Source of the DNA: an uncultured Pelagibacteraceae bacterium
GTDB taxonomy: Bacteria > Pseudomonadota > Alphaproteobacteria > Pelagibacterales > Pelagibacteraceae
Reading direction: 5' to 3'
DNA: 32,643 bases
Assembly (NCBI GenBank): GCA_902546375.1
Contig: CACCJO010000008.1
Location: 1 to 32,643 of the forward strand
In this document: positions 22,718-30,991 of the stretch, piece by piece
How the letters are laid out: each line of letters starts with the position of its first letter
Position numbering within the stretch: the stretch's first letter is position 1
The notes under the pieces: generated by a model
The model's database searches: none
The model's input: only the letters and a program-made list of their open reading frames with translations
Told to the model about the DNA's origin: nothing
Made by a program: the position numbers and the translations under genes

Positions 22718-23726
22718 ATTTTGTATTTAAATAAAAAAAATAAATACTTGAGCTAACCAAGAAAATTGAACTTATTTGGTGCATAGATGCAACGTAAATC
22801 TGTGCACCGTATAATACTGTGAAAATACCTAATATAATTTGAAGAATTATAAATATTCCCAAATAATTAATAGGTTTATATAAATCATACATCTTGTTCC
22901 TATAAATCTTGTAGAAAATTAAAATGTAAAAAATTCCAATTAAATAAGCTAAATTACGATGTATAAATTGCACTAATGAAGGATCACTTAGAGCTGCAAA
23001 TTCAAATAGATTATTGATATTATTATCATTAGGAAAATAAGTATCACCCATCAGTGGCCATGAATTATAGATTTTGCCAGCATCCATACCGGAAACAAAA
23101 GCACCAATCGAAATTTGTAAAAAAACTAAAATTAAAAAGAACAAAGGAATGAATACGTTTAGTTTATTTGTTATTTTTCTTGATATGTTAATTTTTAAAT
23201 AATTCCAATAAATTAAAGATAAAATCAAAAAAGCCACAAATAAATGTAAGGATAATCTAAAGTGACTTACATCCACTCTATCAACTAATCCACTACTAAC
23301 CATATACCAACCGATGAAACCCTGAAAACATATGAGAAAAAAAATGAAATATAGATTTAATAATTTAGTGATCTTTATTTTAAAAGAAAAATAAATTAGT
23401 GGTATTAAATATCCAAGACCAATTAATCTTCCAAGAAATCTATGTGCCCATTCCCACCAAAAGATAACCTTAAATTCACTTAAAGTCATATTATAGTTTT
23501 GTAATTTAAATTCAGGAATTTGTTTATAAAGATTAAAATAAACAATCCAATCGTTCTGATTAAGAGGTGGAAAAAATCCAGAAAATAATTCCCACTCTGT
23601 TATTGAGAGACCTGAATCAGTAAGTCTTGTTAAACCACCAACTATTATCATAAAAGATATAATCCAAAACATAACAATTAACCAAATTGATAGCTGATTA
23701 TTAATTTCTGTATTTGTTGTATACAT
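22710..23726 (-). CDS. ctaA: heme A synthase (COX15/CtaA)
   Basis: Inner-membrane monooxygenase converting heme O to heme A for cytochrome c oxidase. About eight transmembrane helices in 338 residues. The four conserved histidine motifs are visible: WEWAHRFLGRLIG, SHFRLSLHLF, FIHRNLAYLIG and SMHQISS. The N-terminal VGGLTRLTDSGLSITEWELF is diagnostic of the alphaproteobacterial/mitochondrial type. A 43-base divergent gap separates it from the chorismate mutase gene. Confidence 0.95.
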   Translation of the reverse strand: MYTTNTEINNQLSIWLIVMFWIISFMIIVGGLTRLTDSGLSITEWELFSGFFPPLNQNDWIVYFNLYKQIPEFKLQNYNMTLSEFKVIFWWEWAHRFLGRLIGLGYLIPLIYFSFKIKITKLLNLYFIFFLICFQGFIGWYMVSSGLVDRVDVSHFRLSLHLFVAFLILSLIYWNYLKINISRKITNKLNVFIPLFFLILVFLQISIGAFVSGMDAGKIYNSWPLMGDTYFPNDNNINNLFEFAALSDPSLVQFIHRNLAYLIGIFYILIFYKIYRNKMYDLYKPINYLGIFIILQIILGIFTVLYGAQIYVASMHQISSIFLVSSSIYFFYLNTKFN

Positions 23727-23769
23727 GTGGGGATAAATATAATAATTTTCCTATTATCCAAATATATAA

Positions 23770-24060
23770 ATGTCGCCTTTAAAAAGAAAAAAACTTAATA
23801 AGATAAGATTAATGCTAGATAAATTAGATAATTCATTAATTAAACTAATAAAACAAAGAACTAATCTTGTAAATCAAGTTTTAAAACTTAAGGATAAAAA
23901 AAAAGAAATAATCGATAACAAAAGAATCAAAATAATTTTAAAAAATGTAAAAAAAAAATCTCTTGCAAATAAAATAGATCCTAAAATTACCAATCGTATC
24001 TGGAAAAATATGATATGGTCTTACATTGATTACGAAAAAAGAAATTTTAAAAAAAAATAA
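23770..24060 (+). CDS. chorismate mutase, AroQ type
   Basis: All-helical 96-residue domain converting chorismate to prephenate on the way to phenylalanine and tyrosine. The pattern LDKLDNSLIKLIKQRTNLVN carries the usual active-site arginine (RT), followed by LKLKDKK and the basic second helix, then ITNRIWKNMIWSYIDYE as helix 3. It is a single stand-alone domain, not fused to prephenate dehydratase. It ends immediately before the converging rpmG stop with no bases between them. Confidence 0.85.
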   Translation: MSPLKRKKLNKIRLMLDKLDNSLIKLIKQRTNLVNQVLKLKDKKKEIIDNKRIKIILKNVKKKSLANKIDPKITNRIWKNMIWSYIDYEKRNFKKK

Positions 24061-24252
24061 CTACTTACTGTGAGGGGGCAGTTTTTTTTCAACAAAAACT
24101 TCGTGCTTTCTAGTGCTCGGGTTATATTTACGAGCTGAGAGTTTAACTTTTGCTTTTTCACCACCCGCTGGTTTTTTTACATAATAAAAAAATGGGCTGT
24201 CTGGTTTATTTTCAGGAACCAACCTAACTTTTACGTGTGTTTTTTTTGCCAT
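24061..24252 (-). CDS. rpmG: 50S ribosomal protein bL33
   Basis: Small basic ribosomal protein: MAKKTHVKVRLVPE, FFYYVKKPAGG, KLSARKYNPSTRKHEVFVEK. No zinc CxxC pairs, so it is the zinc-independent type. At 63 residues it is slightly longer than the usual ~55. Its start overlaps the stop of the MerR-type regulator by one base. Confidence 0.95.
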   Translation of the reverse strand: MAKKTHVKVRLVPENKPDSPFFYYVKKPAGGEKAKVKLSARKYNPSTRKHEVFVEKKLPPHSK

Positions 24253-24635
24253 TATTTATAATTTTTTAAATTTTTAACAATTTTAGAAATTTTTAAAACT
24301 TTATTTTTAAAATTGTTAGTCCTTATAGAATTATTTGAAATTTCGTCAAGATTTAAAGTATCATTATTATTTGAATTATCTAGGATTTTTCTAACTCCAT
24401 TAATAGTCATGCCTTGGTCTTTAAGAAGAAATTTTATTTTTTTTAAAATATCTATAGTCTTTTGATCATAATATCTTCTATTAGAGTTTAATAATTTTGG
24501 TTTAACTTGCTTGAACTGTGTTTCCCAAAATCGAATAGTGTGTGTAGAAAAAACTCCTTTATTTTTTGACTTTAACTCTAAAATTTCAGCTACTTCTCCT
24601 ATTGTTTTGTAAGCATTCTCAGATTTATTAGTCAT
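24252..24635 (-). CDS. MerR-family transcriptional regulator
   Basis: Helix-turn-helix regulator of about 127 residues: YKTIGEVAEILEL, HTIRFWETQFKQVKP and RRYYDQKTIDILKKIKFLL are the MerR DNA-binding domain, followed by LKDQGMTINGVRKIL. The rest is a short low-complexity asparagine-rich tail with no effector domain. The ATG at 24635 is chosen because it precedes the conserved domain directly; a longer in-frame start at 24737 would overlap ihfA by over 100 bases. Regulators of this kind follow ihfA in many alphaproteobacteria. Target genes unknown. Confidence 0.85.
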   Translation of the reverse strand: MTNKSENAYKTIGEVAEILELKSKNKGVFSTHTIRFWETQFKQVKPKLLNSNRRYYDQKTIDILKKIKFLLKDQGMTINGVRKILDNSNNNDTLNLDEISNNSIRTNNFKNKVLKISKIVKNLKNYK

Positions 24636-24924
24636 TTTTATTGTTAATAAACTCCTTAAATTCTTTTGAAGGTTTGAATAAGACAACATCTCTACTTGAA
24701 ATAATTTTAGGTTCTCTAGTTTTAGGATTTCTACCAACTCTTGATCTTTTTCTTCTTATGGAAAAAGTTCCAAATCCTGATAATTTGAGTTTTTTTTCTT
24801 CTTTCAAGTTAAGTATTACTGTTGACAGAAAATCATTAATCATATTTTCAGATACTAGTTTTGAAAAACCCAACTGCATATAAATTTGGTTGATTAGGTC
24901 TTTTTTAGTTAAATTTATTCTCAT
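24628..24924 (-). CDS. ihfA: integration host factor alpha / HU-family DNA-binding protein
   Basis: DNA-bending protein of the HU/IHF family, 98 residues. LTKKDLINQIYMQLGF begins the dimerising helices, KLSGFGTFSIRRKRSRVGRN the beta arm, and the intercalating proline lies in GRNPKTREP. The position plsX-(fabH)-ihfA-merR supports the IHF alpha name over HU. It begins two bases after the end of plsX and overlaps the MerR gene by 8. Confidence 0.88.
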   Translation of the reverse strand: MRINLTKKDLINQIYMQLGFSKLVSENMINDFLSTVILNLKEEKKLKLSGFGTFSIRRKRSRVGRNPKTREPKIISSRDVVLFKPSKEFKEFINNKND

Positions 24925-24926
24925 TT

Positions 24927-25928
24927 TTAAATATTAAACTTTATTTTTTCTATTAAATTTCCTTTAACGATTTTATTACAAACATCTAAAGAGTTTGAAA
25001 AGCCTTTAAAGTCTGTGCCACCATGACTTTTAACTACCGGTGAGTCTAAACCTAAAAAAATTGCACCGTTATATAGTCTTGGATCTAGTCGGTTTTTAAA
25101 TTTTTTCAAATTATAATAATTTAATATCGAAGAAATTTTTCCTAAAAGTGAACCAGTCATTGCTTTTTTTAATTCTTTAACAATGAAATTTGCAGTTCCC
25201 TCTGCTGTTTTTAGAGCTATGTTTCCAGTAAATCCGTCTGAAATTATCACATTTATTTTACCATCCATAATTTGATTACCTTCAATATATCCAGCAAAAT
25301 CATAATTCTCTGATTTTTTGTTACTTAATATTTTAAATGTTTCTTTGATAGTTTCATTTCCTTTAAGTTCCTCTGAGCCTATATTTAATAAACCAATATT
25401 GGGTTTTTTATCTGGGTATAAAGATGTGTAAAGGGATGCACCCATAATTGAAAAATCAAATAAATTTTTGGAACTACATTCAATATTTGCACCTAAATCT
25501 AATACAACACTCATCCCATTTTTGTTTGGCCATAAAGCTGATAATGCAGGTTTATCAATATCCTGGATCATCTTGAGATTTAATTTTGCAATTACCAATA
25601 AAGCTCCAGTATTACCTGCAGAAATCACAATATCTGCCTCATTTTTTTTAACACTTTCTATTGCTAACCACATACTTGTATCTTTGCCTTTTTTTGCTGC
25701 CTCTAAAGGACTATCTGTACTCAGTACAAAATTCTCGGTATGAATTATCTCATAATATTGATTGTCAATTTCATCTTTAATTAATGAAAATATCTTATTT
25801 TTATCACCAAAAATTTTGAAAAAATTTCTTTTATTGTTTTTGTGATTGTGAATAATGCCATCAATAACTTTTTTAGGTGAATTATCTCCACCCATTGCAT
25901 CAACTGCAATTTTTATCAAATCAGCCAT
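24927..25928 (-). CDS. plsX: phosphate acyltransferase PlsX
   Basis: Makes acyl-phosphate from acyl-ACP for phospholipid synthesis; a soluble, membrane-associated enzyme. Landmarks are AVDAMGGDNSPKKVIDG at the start, SPLEAAKKGKDTSMW, SAGNTGALLVIAK, LDLGANIECSSKNLFDFS, GNEIIKE-like GNETIKETF and VISDGFTGNIALKTAEG. Length 333 is normal. It follows rpmF, its usual partner, 18 bases upstream. The fabH gene that normally follows plsX is absent here. Confidence 0.96.
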   Translation of the reverse strand: MADLIKIAVDAMGGDNSPKKVIDGIIHNHKNNKRNFFKIFGDKNKIFSLIKDEIDNQYYEIIHTENFVLSTDSPLEAAKKGKDTSMWLAIESVKKNEADIVISAGNTGALLVIAKLNLKMIQDIDKPALSALWPNKNGMSVVLDLGANIECSSKNLFDFSIMGASLYTSLYPDKKPNIGLLNIGSEELKGNETIKETFKILSNKKSENYDFAGYIEGNQIMDGKINVIISDGFTGNIALKTAEGTANFIVKELKKAMTGSLLGKISSILNYYNLKKFKNRLDPRLYNGAIFLGLDSPVVKSHGGTDFKGFSNSLDVCNKIVKGNLIEKIKFNI

Positions 25929-25946
25929 TACTTAATATTAAATTAT

Positions 25947-26129
25947 TTAATCTTTGGGGTCTATAACTTGACGGCCTTTATACATACCAGTTTTTAAATC
26001 TAAATGGTGAGATAATCTATATTCACCTGATTTTTTATCTTCAACAACATTCTTAGCCGAAAATTTCATATTTTTAGCTCTTCTCATTCCAGTCCTTGAA
26101 GGAGTTTGTTTACGTTTTGGAACTGCCAT
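25947..26129 (-). CDS. rpmF: 50S ribosomal protein bL32
   Basis: [20 protein letters not shown] is the diagnostic bL32 N-terminus, followed by the [16 protein letters not shown] segment of the cysteine-free type. 60 residues. It precedes plsX, the most conserved bacterial neighbour of rpmF, and lies two bases after the upstream chaperone gene. Confidence 0.98.
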   Translation of the reverse strand: MAVPKRKQTPSRTGMRRAKNMKFSAKNVVEDKKSGEYRLSHHLDLKTGMYKGRQVIDPKD

Positions 26130-26131
26130 AA

Positions 26132-26593
26132 TTATTGGTTAATTACACTTTTTAAATAAGAATTCAAAGTATTTTTTGATAAATTTAAATAGTAATTATT
26201 GAAATAATCTGCCAATTCTTCAATATTTTTAAAATTTTCCAAAAATTTAGATATAATTTCTCTCTTTTTGATATCCTCTAAATCATCCCAGAAATGAATA
26301 TCAGAAACAATAGCATGAAAAACATTAATATAATCTTTCATTTTTTTATTAATAGATTGATCACCATATCCAATTTCTCTTATACTTAATTCTAGCTGTC
26401 TGAAATTAAAATCATATATTTCTTGTAATTTTTTTTCATTTTCTTCAGATTTGAACACTTTTAAAAAAAAGGCAAAATGGAATAAAAAAACTAGTAACCT
26501 ATCATTAAAACTATCTTGTTTACCAAGGCTTTTATAAAGTGTTTTATTTGTAGTTAATTTAATTAATTTGTTATAAAAATGTATATAATTCAT
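26132..26593 (-). CDS. ubiquinol-cytochrome c chaperone family protein (CBP3-like)
   Basis: 153-residue helical protein of the CBP3/UQCC1 family, which assists assembly of cytochrome b in the bc1 complex. Visible family blocks are [36 protein letters not shown] and [16 protein letters not shown]. In alphaproteobacteria this gene usually lies beside a divergent bamE/omlA and before a YceD-type gene and rpmF/plsX; here the YceD gene is missing. The ATG at 26593 is preferred to the GTG three bases earlier. Only three bases separate it from the divergent bamE start. Confidence 0.8.
   Translation of the reverse strand: MNYIHFYNKLIKLTTNKTLYKSLGKQDSFNDRLLVFLFHFAFFLKVFKSEENEKKLQEIYDFNFRQLELSIREIGYGDQSINKKMKDYINVFHAIVSDIHFWDDLEDIKKREIISKFLENFKNIEELADYFNNYYLNLSKNTLNSYLKSVINQ
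26584..26589 (+). promoter_or_regulatory. -10 element, probable leaderless bamE promoter
   Basis: A perfect TATAAT ending eight bases before the bamE ATG (26597). A normal start site would fall at or one base before the A of the ATG. No clear -35; upstream bases are A/T rich. Confidence 0.45.
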
Positions 26594-26596
26594 CAC

Positions 26597-27064
26597 ATGA
26601 AAATCTTTATAATTATTTTAGCAATTTTCTTAACTAGTTGTAAATTAAATAAAGTTGTCAATCATCACGGTATTCATAATCTAGAAGCTAAAAGTCAAGA
26701 ATTATTAATAAACCAAACTAATATAAACCAAATAAAAAGTTTATTAGGTCCACCATCATCAACAAGTTATTTTGATGAAGATATTTTAATATATCTAGAA
26801 AGAAAAACCTCTAATTCAAAATTATTAAAACTTGGAAAGAAAAAATTAATTGCAAATAATGTTTTATTATTAGAAATAGATAATAGAGGAATGTTAATTA
26901 ATAAAGAATTTTTGGATCAAGATGATCTTAATAAACTTAAATTTACAAATAAAACAACTAAGACAATTGCTGACCAAGAGTCTTTTGTGTCTAGAGCATT
27001 ATCTGGTGTGATTACTAAAATTGATGATCCTCTTGGTAAAAAAAGAGGAACATTAGGCCGGTAA
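26597..27064 (+). CDS. bamE: outer membrane assembly lipoprotein BamE (SmpA/OmlA)
   Basis: Lipoprotein of the BAM complex. The signal IFIIILAIFLTSC gives a lipidated cysteine at residue 15. Then come the BamE core, INQTNINQIKSLLGPPSST with the conserved LGPP turn, DILIYLERKT, NNVLLLEIDNRGML, and a ~50-residue C-terminal extension ending RGTLGR, as in alphaproteobacterial OmlA. The ATG at 26597 directly precedes the signal peptide; one 18 bases earlier would add six residues. It converges on hppA with a single base between the two stop codons. Confidence 0.85.
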   Translation: MKIFIIILAIFLTSCKLNKVVNHHGIHNLEAKSQELLINQTNINQIKSLLGPPSSTSYFDEDILIYLERKTSNSKLLKLGKKKLIANNVLLLEIDNRGMLINKEFLDQDDLNKLKFTNKTTKTIADQESFVSRALSGVITKIDDPLGKKRGTLGR

Positions 27065-27065
27065 T

Positions 27066-29171
27066 CTAACCAGCAATTACAGCTAACAATAATAGTGCAA
27101 CAATATTTGTTATCTTAATCATCGGATTTACAGCTGGTCCAGCAGTATCTTTATAAGGATCTCCAACCGTATCACCGGTAACTGCAGCTTTATGAGCTTC
27201 TGATCCTTTGCCTCCATGATTACCATCCTCAATATATTTTTTTGCATTATCCCATGCACCACCACCTGCGGTCATAGAAACTGCAACAAAAAGTCCGGTT
27301 ATGATTACACCAAGTAACATTGCACCAACTGCTGCAAGAGCAGCAACTTGTCCCCCAATAGAAAGAATTATAAAATACAATACCACTGGTGAAAGAACTG
27401 GCAATAATGATGGTATAATCATTTCTTTTATTGCAGCGACTGTTAATAAATCTACTAATTTAGCATAGTCGGGTTTTTGTTTTCTTTTCATTATACCTGG
27501 GTATTTTTTAAATTGTCTTCTCACTTCAACAACTACAGCGCCACCCGCTCTACCCACAGCCTGCATTCCCATTGATCCGAATAAGTATGGTAACATACCA
27601 CCAATTAATAATCCAACAACAACATAAGGGTTTGATAAATCAAAAGTAACCACAATACCTTCTAATGCAGATCCTGCCTCTTTCGAAAAATGTTTTATGT
27701 CCTCTGTATAAGCTGCAAATAAAACTAGAGCACCTAAACCTGCAGAACCGATAGCATAACCTTTAGTTACAGCCTTTGTAGTATTTCCAACTGCATCCAA
27801 TGCATCAGTAGTTTTTCTAACCTTCTTGTCAAGATTTGACATTTCAGCGATACCACCTGCATTATCTGTTACTGGTCCATATGCATCTAACGCTACAACC
27901 ATTCCAGCTAATGCCAACATTGTTGTAACAGCAATAGCAATTCCAAAAAGTCCAGCAACTGAATTAGTAATTAAAATTCCTGCAACTATAATCAAAGCAG
28001 GTATCGCAGTCGCCTCCATAGATACAGCTAATCCTTGAATTACATTAGTACCATGTCCTGTTGTAGATGATAATGCCACTGATTTGACGGGTCTATATCC
28101 TGTTCCAGTATAATATTCAGTGATCCATATTAGTAAACCTGTAATTATAAGACCAATCACACCACAATAATATAAATCCTTACCATTAAAGGTTTTGTCA
28201 TTTATTGTATATTCATTAGAAAAACCAATCACATAATCAGTTACTGGCCAAAGAATTAATAATGAAGCTATAGCAGATACTATAAAACCCTTATATAGAG
28301 CATTCATTACGTTATTATTTTTTCCTAGTTTTACAAAAAAAGTTCCAATAATAGATGTGATCAAACATGCAGCACCAATTGTCAAAGGGTAAACCATCAT
28401 ATTTAAATCTCCCATGAAAAAAATGGATGAGAGAACCATTGTAGCAACAATAGTAACAGCGTAAGTTTCAAATAAATCTGCAGCCATACCAGCACAATCT
28501 CCAACATTATCACCAACATTATCTGCAATAACAGCAGGATTCCTTGGATCATCCTCTGGTATTCCTGCCTCTACTTTACCAACTAAATCTGCACCAACAT
28601 CAGCACCTTTTGTAAAAATTCCACCGCCTAATCTTGCAAAAATTGAAATTAAGGATGCACCAAATCCTAATGCAACAAGTGCATTTACAATCTCTCTCTC
28701 ATCAACTTCAAATTTTAGTAATAAAAAATAATAAACTGCTATTGCTAATAAAGCTAAACCTGCAACTAACATTCCTGTGACAGCACCAGATTTGAATGCA
28801 ACAGAGAGACCCTCTGCTAAACCTTTTCTTGATGCCTCTGCAGTTCTGACATTGGCTTCTACTGAAACCAGCATACCAACATAACCAGCAATCCCTGATA
28901 AAGCGGCGCCAATTAAATAGCCAAGACCAACAAGAGGACTAAAGGCAATACTAACAATTACCAAAACAACAACACCAACAATAGCTATAGTTTTATATTG
29001 TCTTGCTAGATATGCTTTTGCTCCAATTTGAATGGCTGAAGCGATGTCTTGCATTTTTGAATTTCCTGCACTTGAATTAAGAATATTCTTTCCAGTTAAA
29101 TATCCATAAACGATAGATAATAAACCTGCTATAATTGTGTATACTAAAATAGTTTCTGCTGTTGTGTTCAT
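27066..29171 (-). CDS. hppA: membrane-bound H+-translocating pyrophosphatase, K+-independent type
   Basis: Integral membrane pump that couples pyrophosphate hydrolysis to proton export. 701 residues with about 16 transmembrane helices. The substrate site is in [20 protein letters not shown] and [35 protein letters not shown] and the C-terminal [15 protein letters not shown] with [15 protein letters not shown] complete the catalytic aspartates. The lysine in [10 protein letters not shown] marks the K+-independent subclass (alanine in K+-dependent enzymes). It may recover energy from PPi released by biosynthesis. A 77-base gap separates it from thiL. Confidence 0.97.
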   Translation of the reverse strand: MNTTAETILVYTIIAGLLSIVYGYLTGKNILNSSAGNSKMQDIASAIQIGAKAYLARQYKTIAIVGVVVLVIVSIAFSPLVGLGYLIGAALSGIAGYVGMLVSVEANVRTAEASRKGLAEGLSVAFKSGAVTGMLVAGLALLAIAVYYFLLLKFEVDEREIVNALVALGFGASLISIFARLGGGIFTKGADVGADLVGKVEAGIPEDDPRNPAVIADNVGDNVGDCAGMAADLFETYAVTIVATMVLSSIFFMGDLNMMVYPLTIGAACLITSIIGTFFVKLGKNNNVMNALYKGFIVSAIASLLILWPVTDYVIGFSNEYTINDKTFNGKDLYYCGVIGLIITGLLIWITEYYTGTGYRPVKSVALSSTTGHGTNVIQGLAVSMEATAIPALIIVAGILITNSVAGLFGIAIAVTTMLALAGMVVALDAYGPVTDNAGGIAEMSNLDKKVRKTTDALDAVGNTTKAVTKGYAIGSAGLGALVLFAAYTEDIKHFSKEAGSALEGIVVTFDLSNPYVVVGLLIGGMLPYLFGSMGMQAVGRAGGAVVVEVRRQFKKYPGIMKRKQKPDYAKLVDLLTVAAIKEMIIPSLLPVLSPVVLYFIILSIGGQVAALAAVGAMLLGVIITGLFVAVSMTAGGGAWDNAKKYIEDGNHGGKGSEAHKAAVTGDTVGDPYKDTAGPAVNPMIKITNIVALLLLAVIAG

Positions 29172-29248
29172 ATAAACCCTAAGTTATTGGTTGTTAAATT
29201 TTTAAGCCGGACAATACAAAAAAGAATGAAAAAGACAACGATTAACTT

Positions 29249-30208
29249 TCAGAATTGGTGAATATAACCTTTATTTTTAGCCTCAATTTGCTTATTTTTT
29301 ATATTTATAATCTTAGATTTATTTTTACCAGATATAATCTTACCAATTTTAGTAATCTTTATACCTGTATTATTAGATATTCTTTTTATGATTCTTGATT
29401 TAATTGGATTAGCTGTAAAAAGTATCTGGTAGTCATCACCTCTAGATGTAATATCAATTTTTCTCAATTTTTTAATCTCAATCAATTGACTTAAGGTGTT
29501 TGATACAGGTATTTTTTTTTCAAAAATATGAAAGGAGACACTTTGTCTATTAATCATTTTTTTTAAATCATCAATTAATCCATCTGAAATATCAATTGAA
29601 GTATTTGCTAGTTTTAACAAACTATTTATGAACTTTAATTGAAGATCGGGTTCATAATATTTTTTAATAAAATATTTAGATATTTTTTTATTTACTTGGA
29701 TTTTACCTTTAAGTATTTGAAGACCAATAAAACTATCTCCTAAATTTCCAGTTACATAAATATCGTCGTTTAATTGAGATTTATTCCTATAAACTATACT
29801 TTTTGAATAACCTAATGAAATTATTGTAAAACTTAATTTATTTGAAAAAGTTGTATCTCCTCCACACAAACTAATATCATATTTCTTTTGTTCTTTTTTA
29901 AGTGATTTTAAAATTTTTAATAAATTTTTTTTTGAAAAGTGTTTTTTATTACCAGATCCAGAAATAAAGTAAAATTTTGGTTTAACACCCTTGCAAATCA
30001 AATCTGATATTGATGATCTCAGGATTTTTTTAATTACAAGATCAGGAAATTCAAAATCTACGAAATGAGTATTTATATTGTAAGTATCAACAGAAATAAC
30101 TGTTTTTTTTGACTTATCAAAAAAAACGTCATCATTTAAACCAAGGGCAGATTCGTTATGCTTAGATAACTTAGAAAAAAAATTATTTACTAATTCAAAT
30201 TCTTCCAT
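29249..30208 (-). CDS. thiL: thiamine-monophosphate kinase
   Basis: ATP-dependent phosphorylation of thiamine monophosphate to the active diphosphate. It belongs to the AIR-synthase/ThiL fold: LNDDVFFDKSKKTVISVDTY holds the N-terminal acidic metal ligands, KKILRSSISDLICKGVKPKF the conserved SDL block, SLCGGDTTFSNKL the GGDT motif and ANTSIDISDGLIDDLKKM the C-domain Asp motif. Length 319 is normal. It overlaps nusB by 14 bases and closes the riboflavin-nusB-thiL operon. Divergent from typical ThiL in several positions but all motifs are identifiable. Confidence 0.9.
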   Translation of the reverse strand: MEEFELVNNFFSKLSKHNESALGLNDDVFFDKSKKTVISVDTYNINTHFVDFEFPDLVIKKILRSSISDLICKGVKPKFYFISGSGNKKHFSKKNLLKILKSLKKEQKKYDISLCGGDTTFSNKLSFTIISLGYSKSIVYRNKSQLNDDIYVTGNLGDSFIGLQILKGKIQVNKKISKYFIKKYYEPDLQLKFINSLLKLANTSIDISDGLIDDLKKMINRQSVSFHIFEKKIPVSNTLSQLIEIKKLRKIDITSRGDDYQILFTANPIKSRIIKRISNNTGIKITKIGKIISGKNKSKIINIKNKQIEAKNKGYIHQF

Positions 30209-30605
30209 TTTTAGATCTCAATTTTTTTCCTAAATCATCCAATAGAGCATTAAGATATTTTGTTTGAGAGTCCTCGAGAAAAAAATTAGATGAATTCAGA
30301 TATTCTTTAATAATAATATTTATTGATAAATTTGGTTTATACATAAATTCATAAGTTGCGGCTTTAAGAATAGTTTGAAAAATTTTATCTAACTTCTTAA
30401 AAATAAACTGATCCCCAAGTTTGTTATTCAACTCATCCAAAATAAGATCATTTCTTTCAATAGTGCCCAAAACAATATCTTTAATAAATTTTTTAAACCT
30501 ATGTTTAGGAAAATCTAAATCATTATCTTCATTATAAAATTTCCCATAAAGTTTTTGAATAATGATTACTCTAGGATTATTTTTAGGCTTAAAGTAATTC
30601 TTCAT
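30195..30605 (-). CDS. nusB: transcription antitermination factor NusB
   Basis: All-helical RNA-binding protein that acts with NusE/S10 in rRNA antitermination. Family features are VIIIQKLYGKFY near the start (usual AVQALYQ), LDEELN-like LILDELNNKLG, AATYEFMYKPNLSINIIIKE (equivalent to the ALYEL...VPxxVAINE block) and KYLNALLDDLGKKL (equivalent to FVNGVLD). Length 136. It lies between ribH and thiL, a widely conserved position, with a 4-base overlap on the ribH side. Confidence 0.88.
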   Translation of the reverse strand: MKNYFKPKNNPRVIIIQKLYGKFYNEDNDLDFPKHRFKKFIKDIVLGTIERNDLILDELNNKLGDQFIFKKLDKIFQTILKAATYEFMYKPNLSINIIIKEYLNSSNFFLEDSQTKYLNALLDDLGKKLRSKNGRI

Positions 30606-30991
30606 TTTTGTGATAATACTGAAAACACAGCGTTTGCAGCTTCAGCACCTTTGCTTTTTCTAGCTTTTGCTTGTTTCATGTTTAAACAAGTAATTATACC
30701 ATTACCAACTGGTTTTTTTTGACTTACAGATATATCCATTATTGCATTAGTGGATGCTTGCGAAATAAAATCAAAATGAGGTGTTTGACCTTTTATTACA
30801 CAGCCTAAAGCCAAAAATGCATCAAATTTTTTTGAATTTTTTGATATTGTAATCGGGATTTCAAAAACACCTGGAACCCTAATAATCTTTACACGGTTTG
30901 ATCTGGGTATATTTCTCAAAGCACTTTTAAGTAAACCATCACTTATATCTTTATAATAATTAGCTAAAACAATTAGAATTTTTTTATTCAT
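30602..30991 (-). CDS. ribH: 6,7-dimethyl-8-ribityllumazine synthase
   Basis: Penultimate enzyme of riboflavin synthesis. Landmarks are LIVLANYYKDISDGLLKSAL, RVPGVFEIPI, ALGCVIKGQTPHFDFISQ with the catalytic histidine, KPVGNGIITCLNMKQA and RKSKGAEAANAVF. At 129 residues it is shorter than the usual ~150, having lost N-terminal residues. It overlaps ribB by one base and nusB by four. Confidence 0.95.
   Translation of the reverse strand: MNKKILIVLANYYKDISDGLLKSALRNIPRSNRVKIIRVPGVFEIPITISKNSKKFDAFLALGCVIKGQTPHFDFISQASTNAIMDISVSQKKPVGNGIITCLNMKQAKARKSKGAEAANAVFSVLSQK

Noticed and set aside
24636-24737. Longer start for the MerR regulator
   Set aside because: It would overlap ihfA by more than 100 bases and add residues unrelated to the MerR fold.
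26579-26596. Earlier start for bamE
   Set aside because: It would put six residues before the lipoprotein signal and the TATAAT would lie inside the coding sequence.
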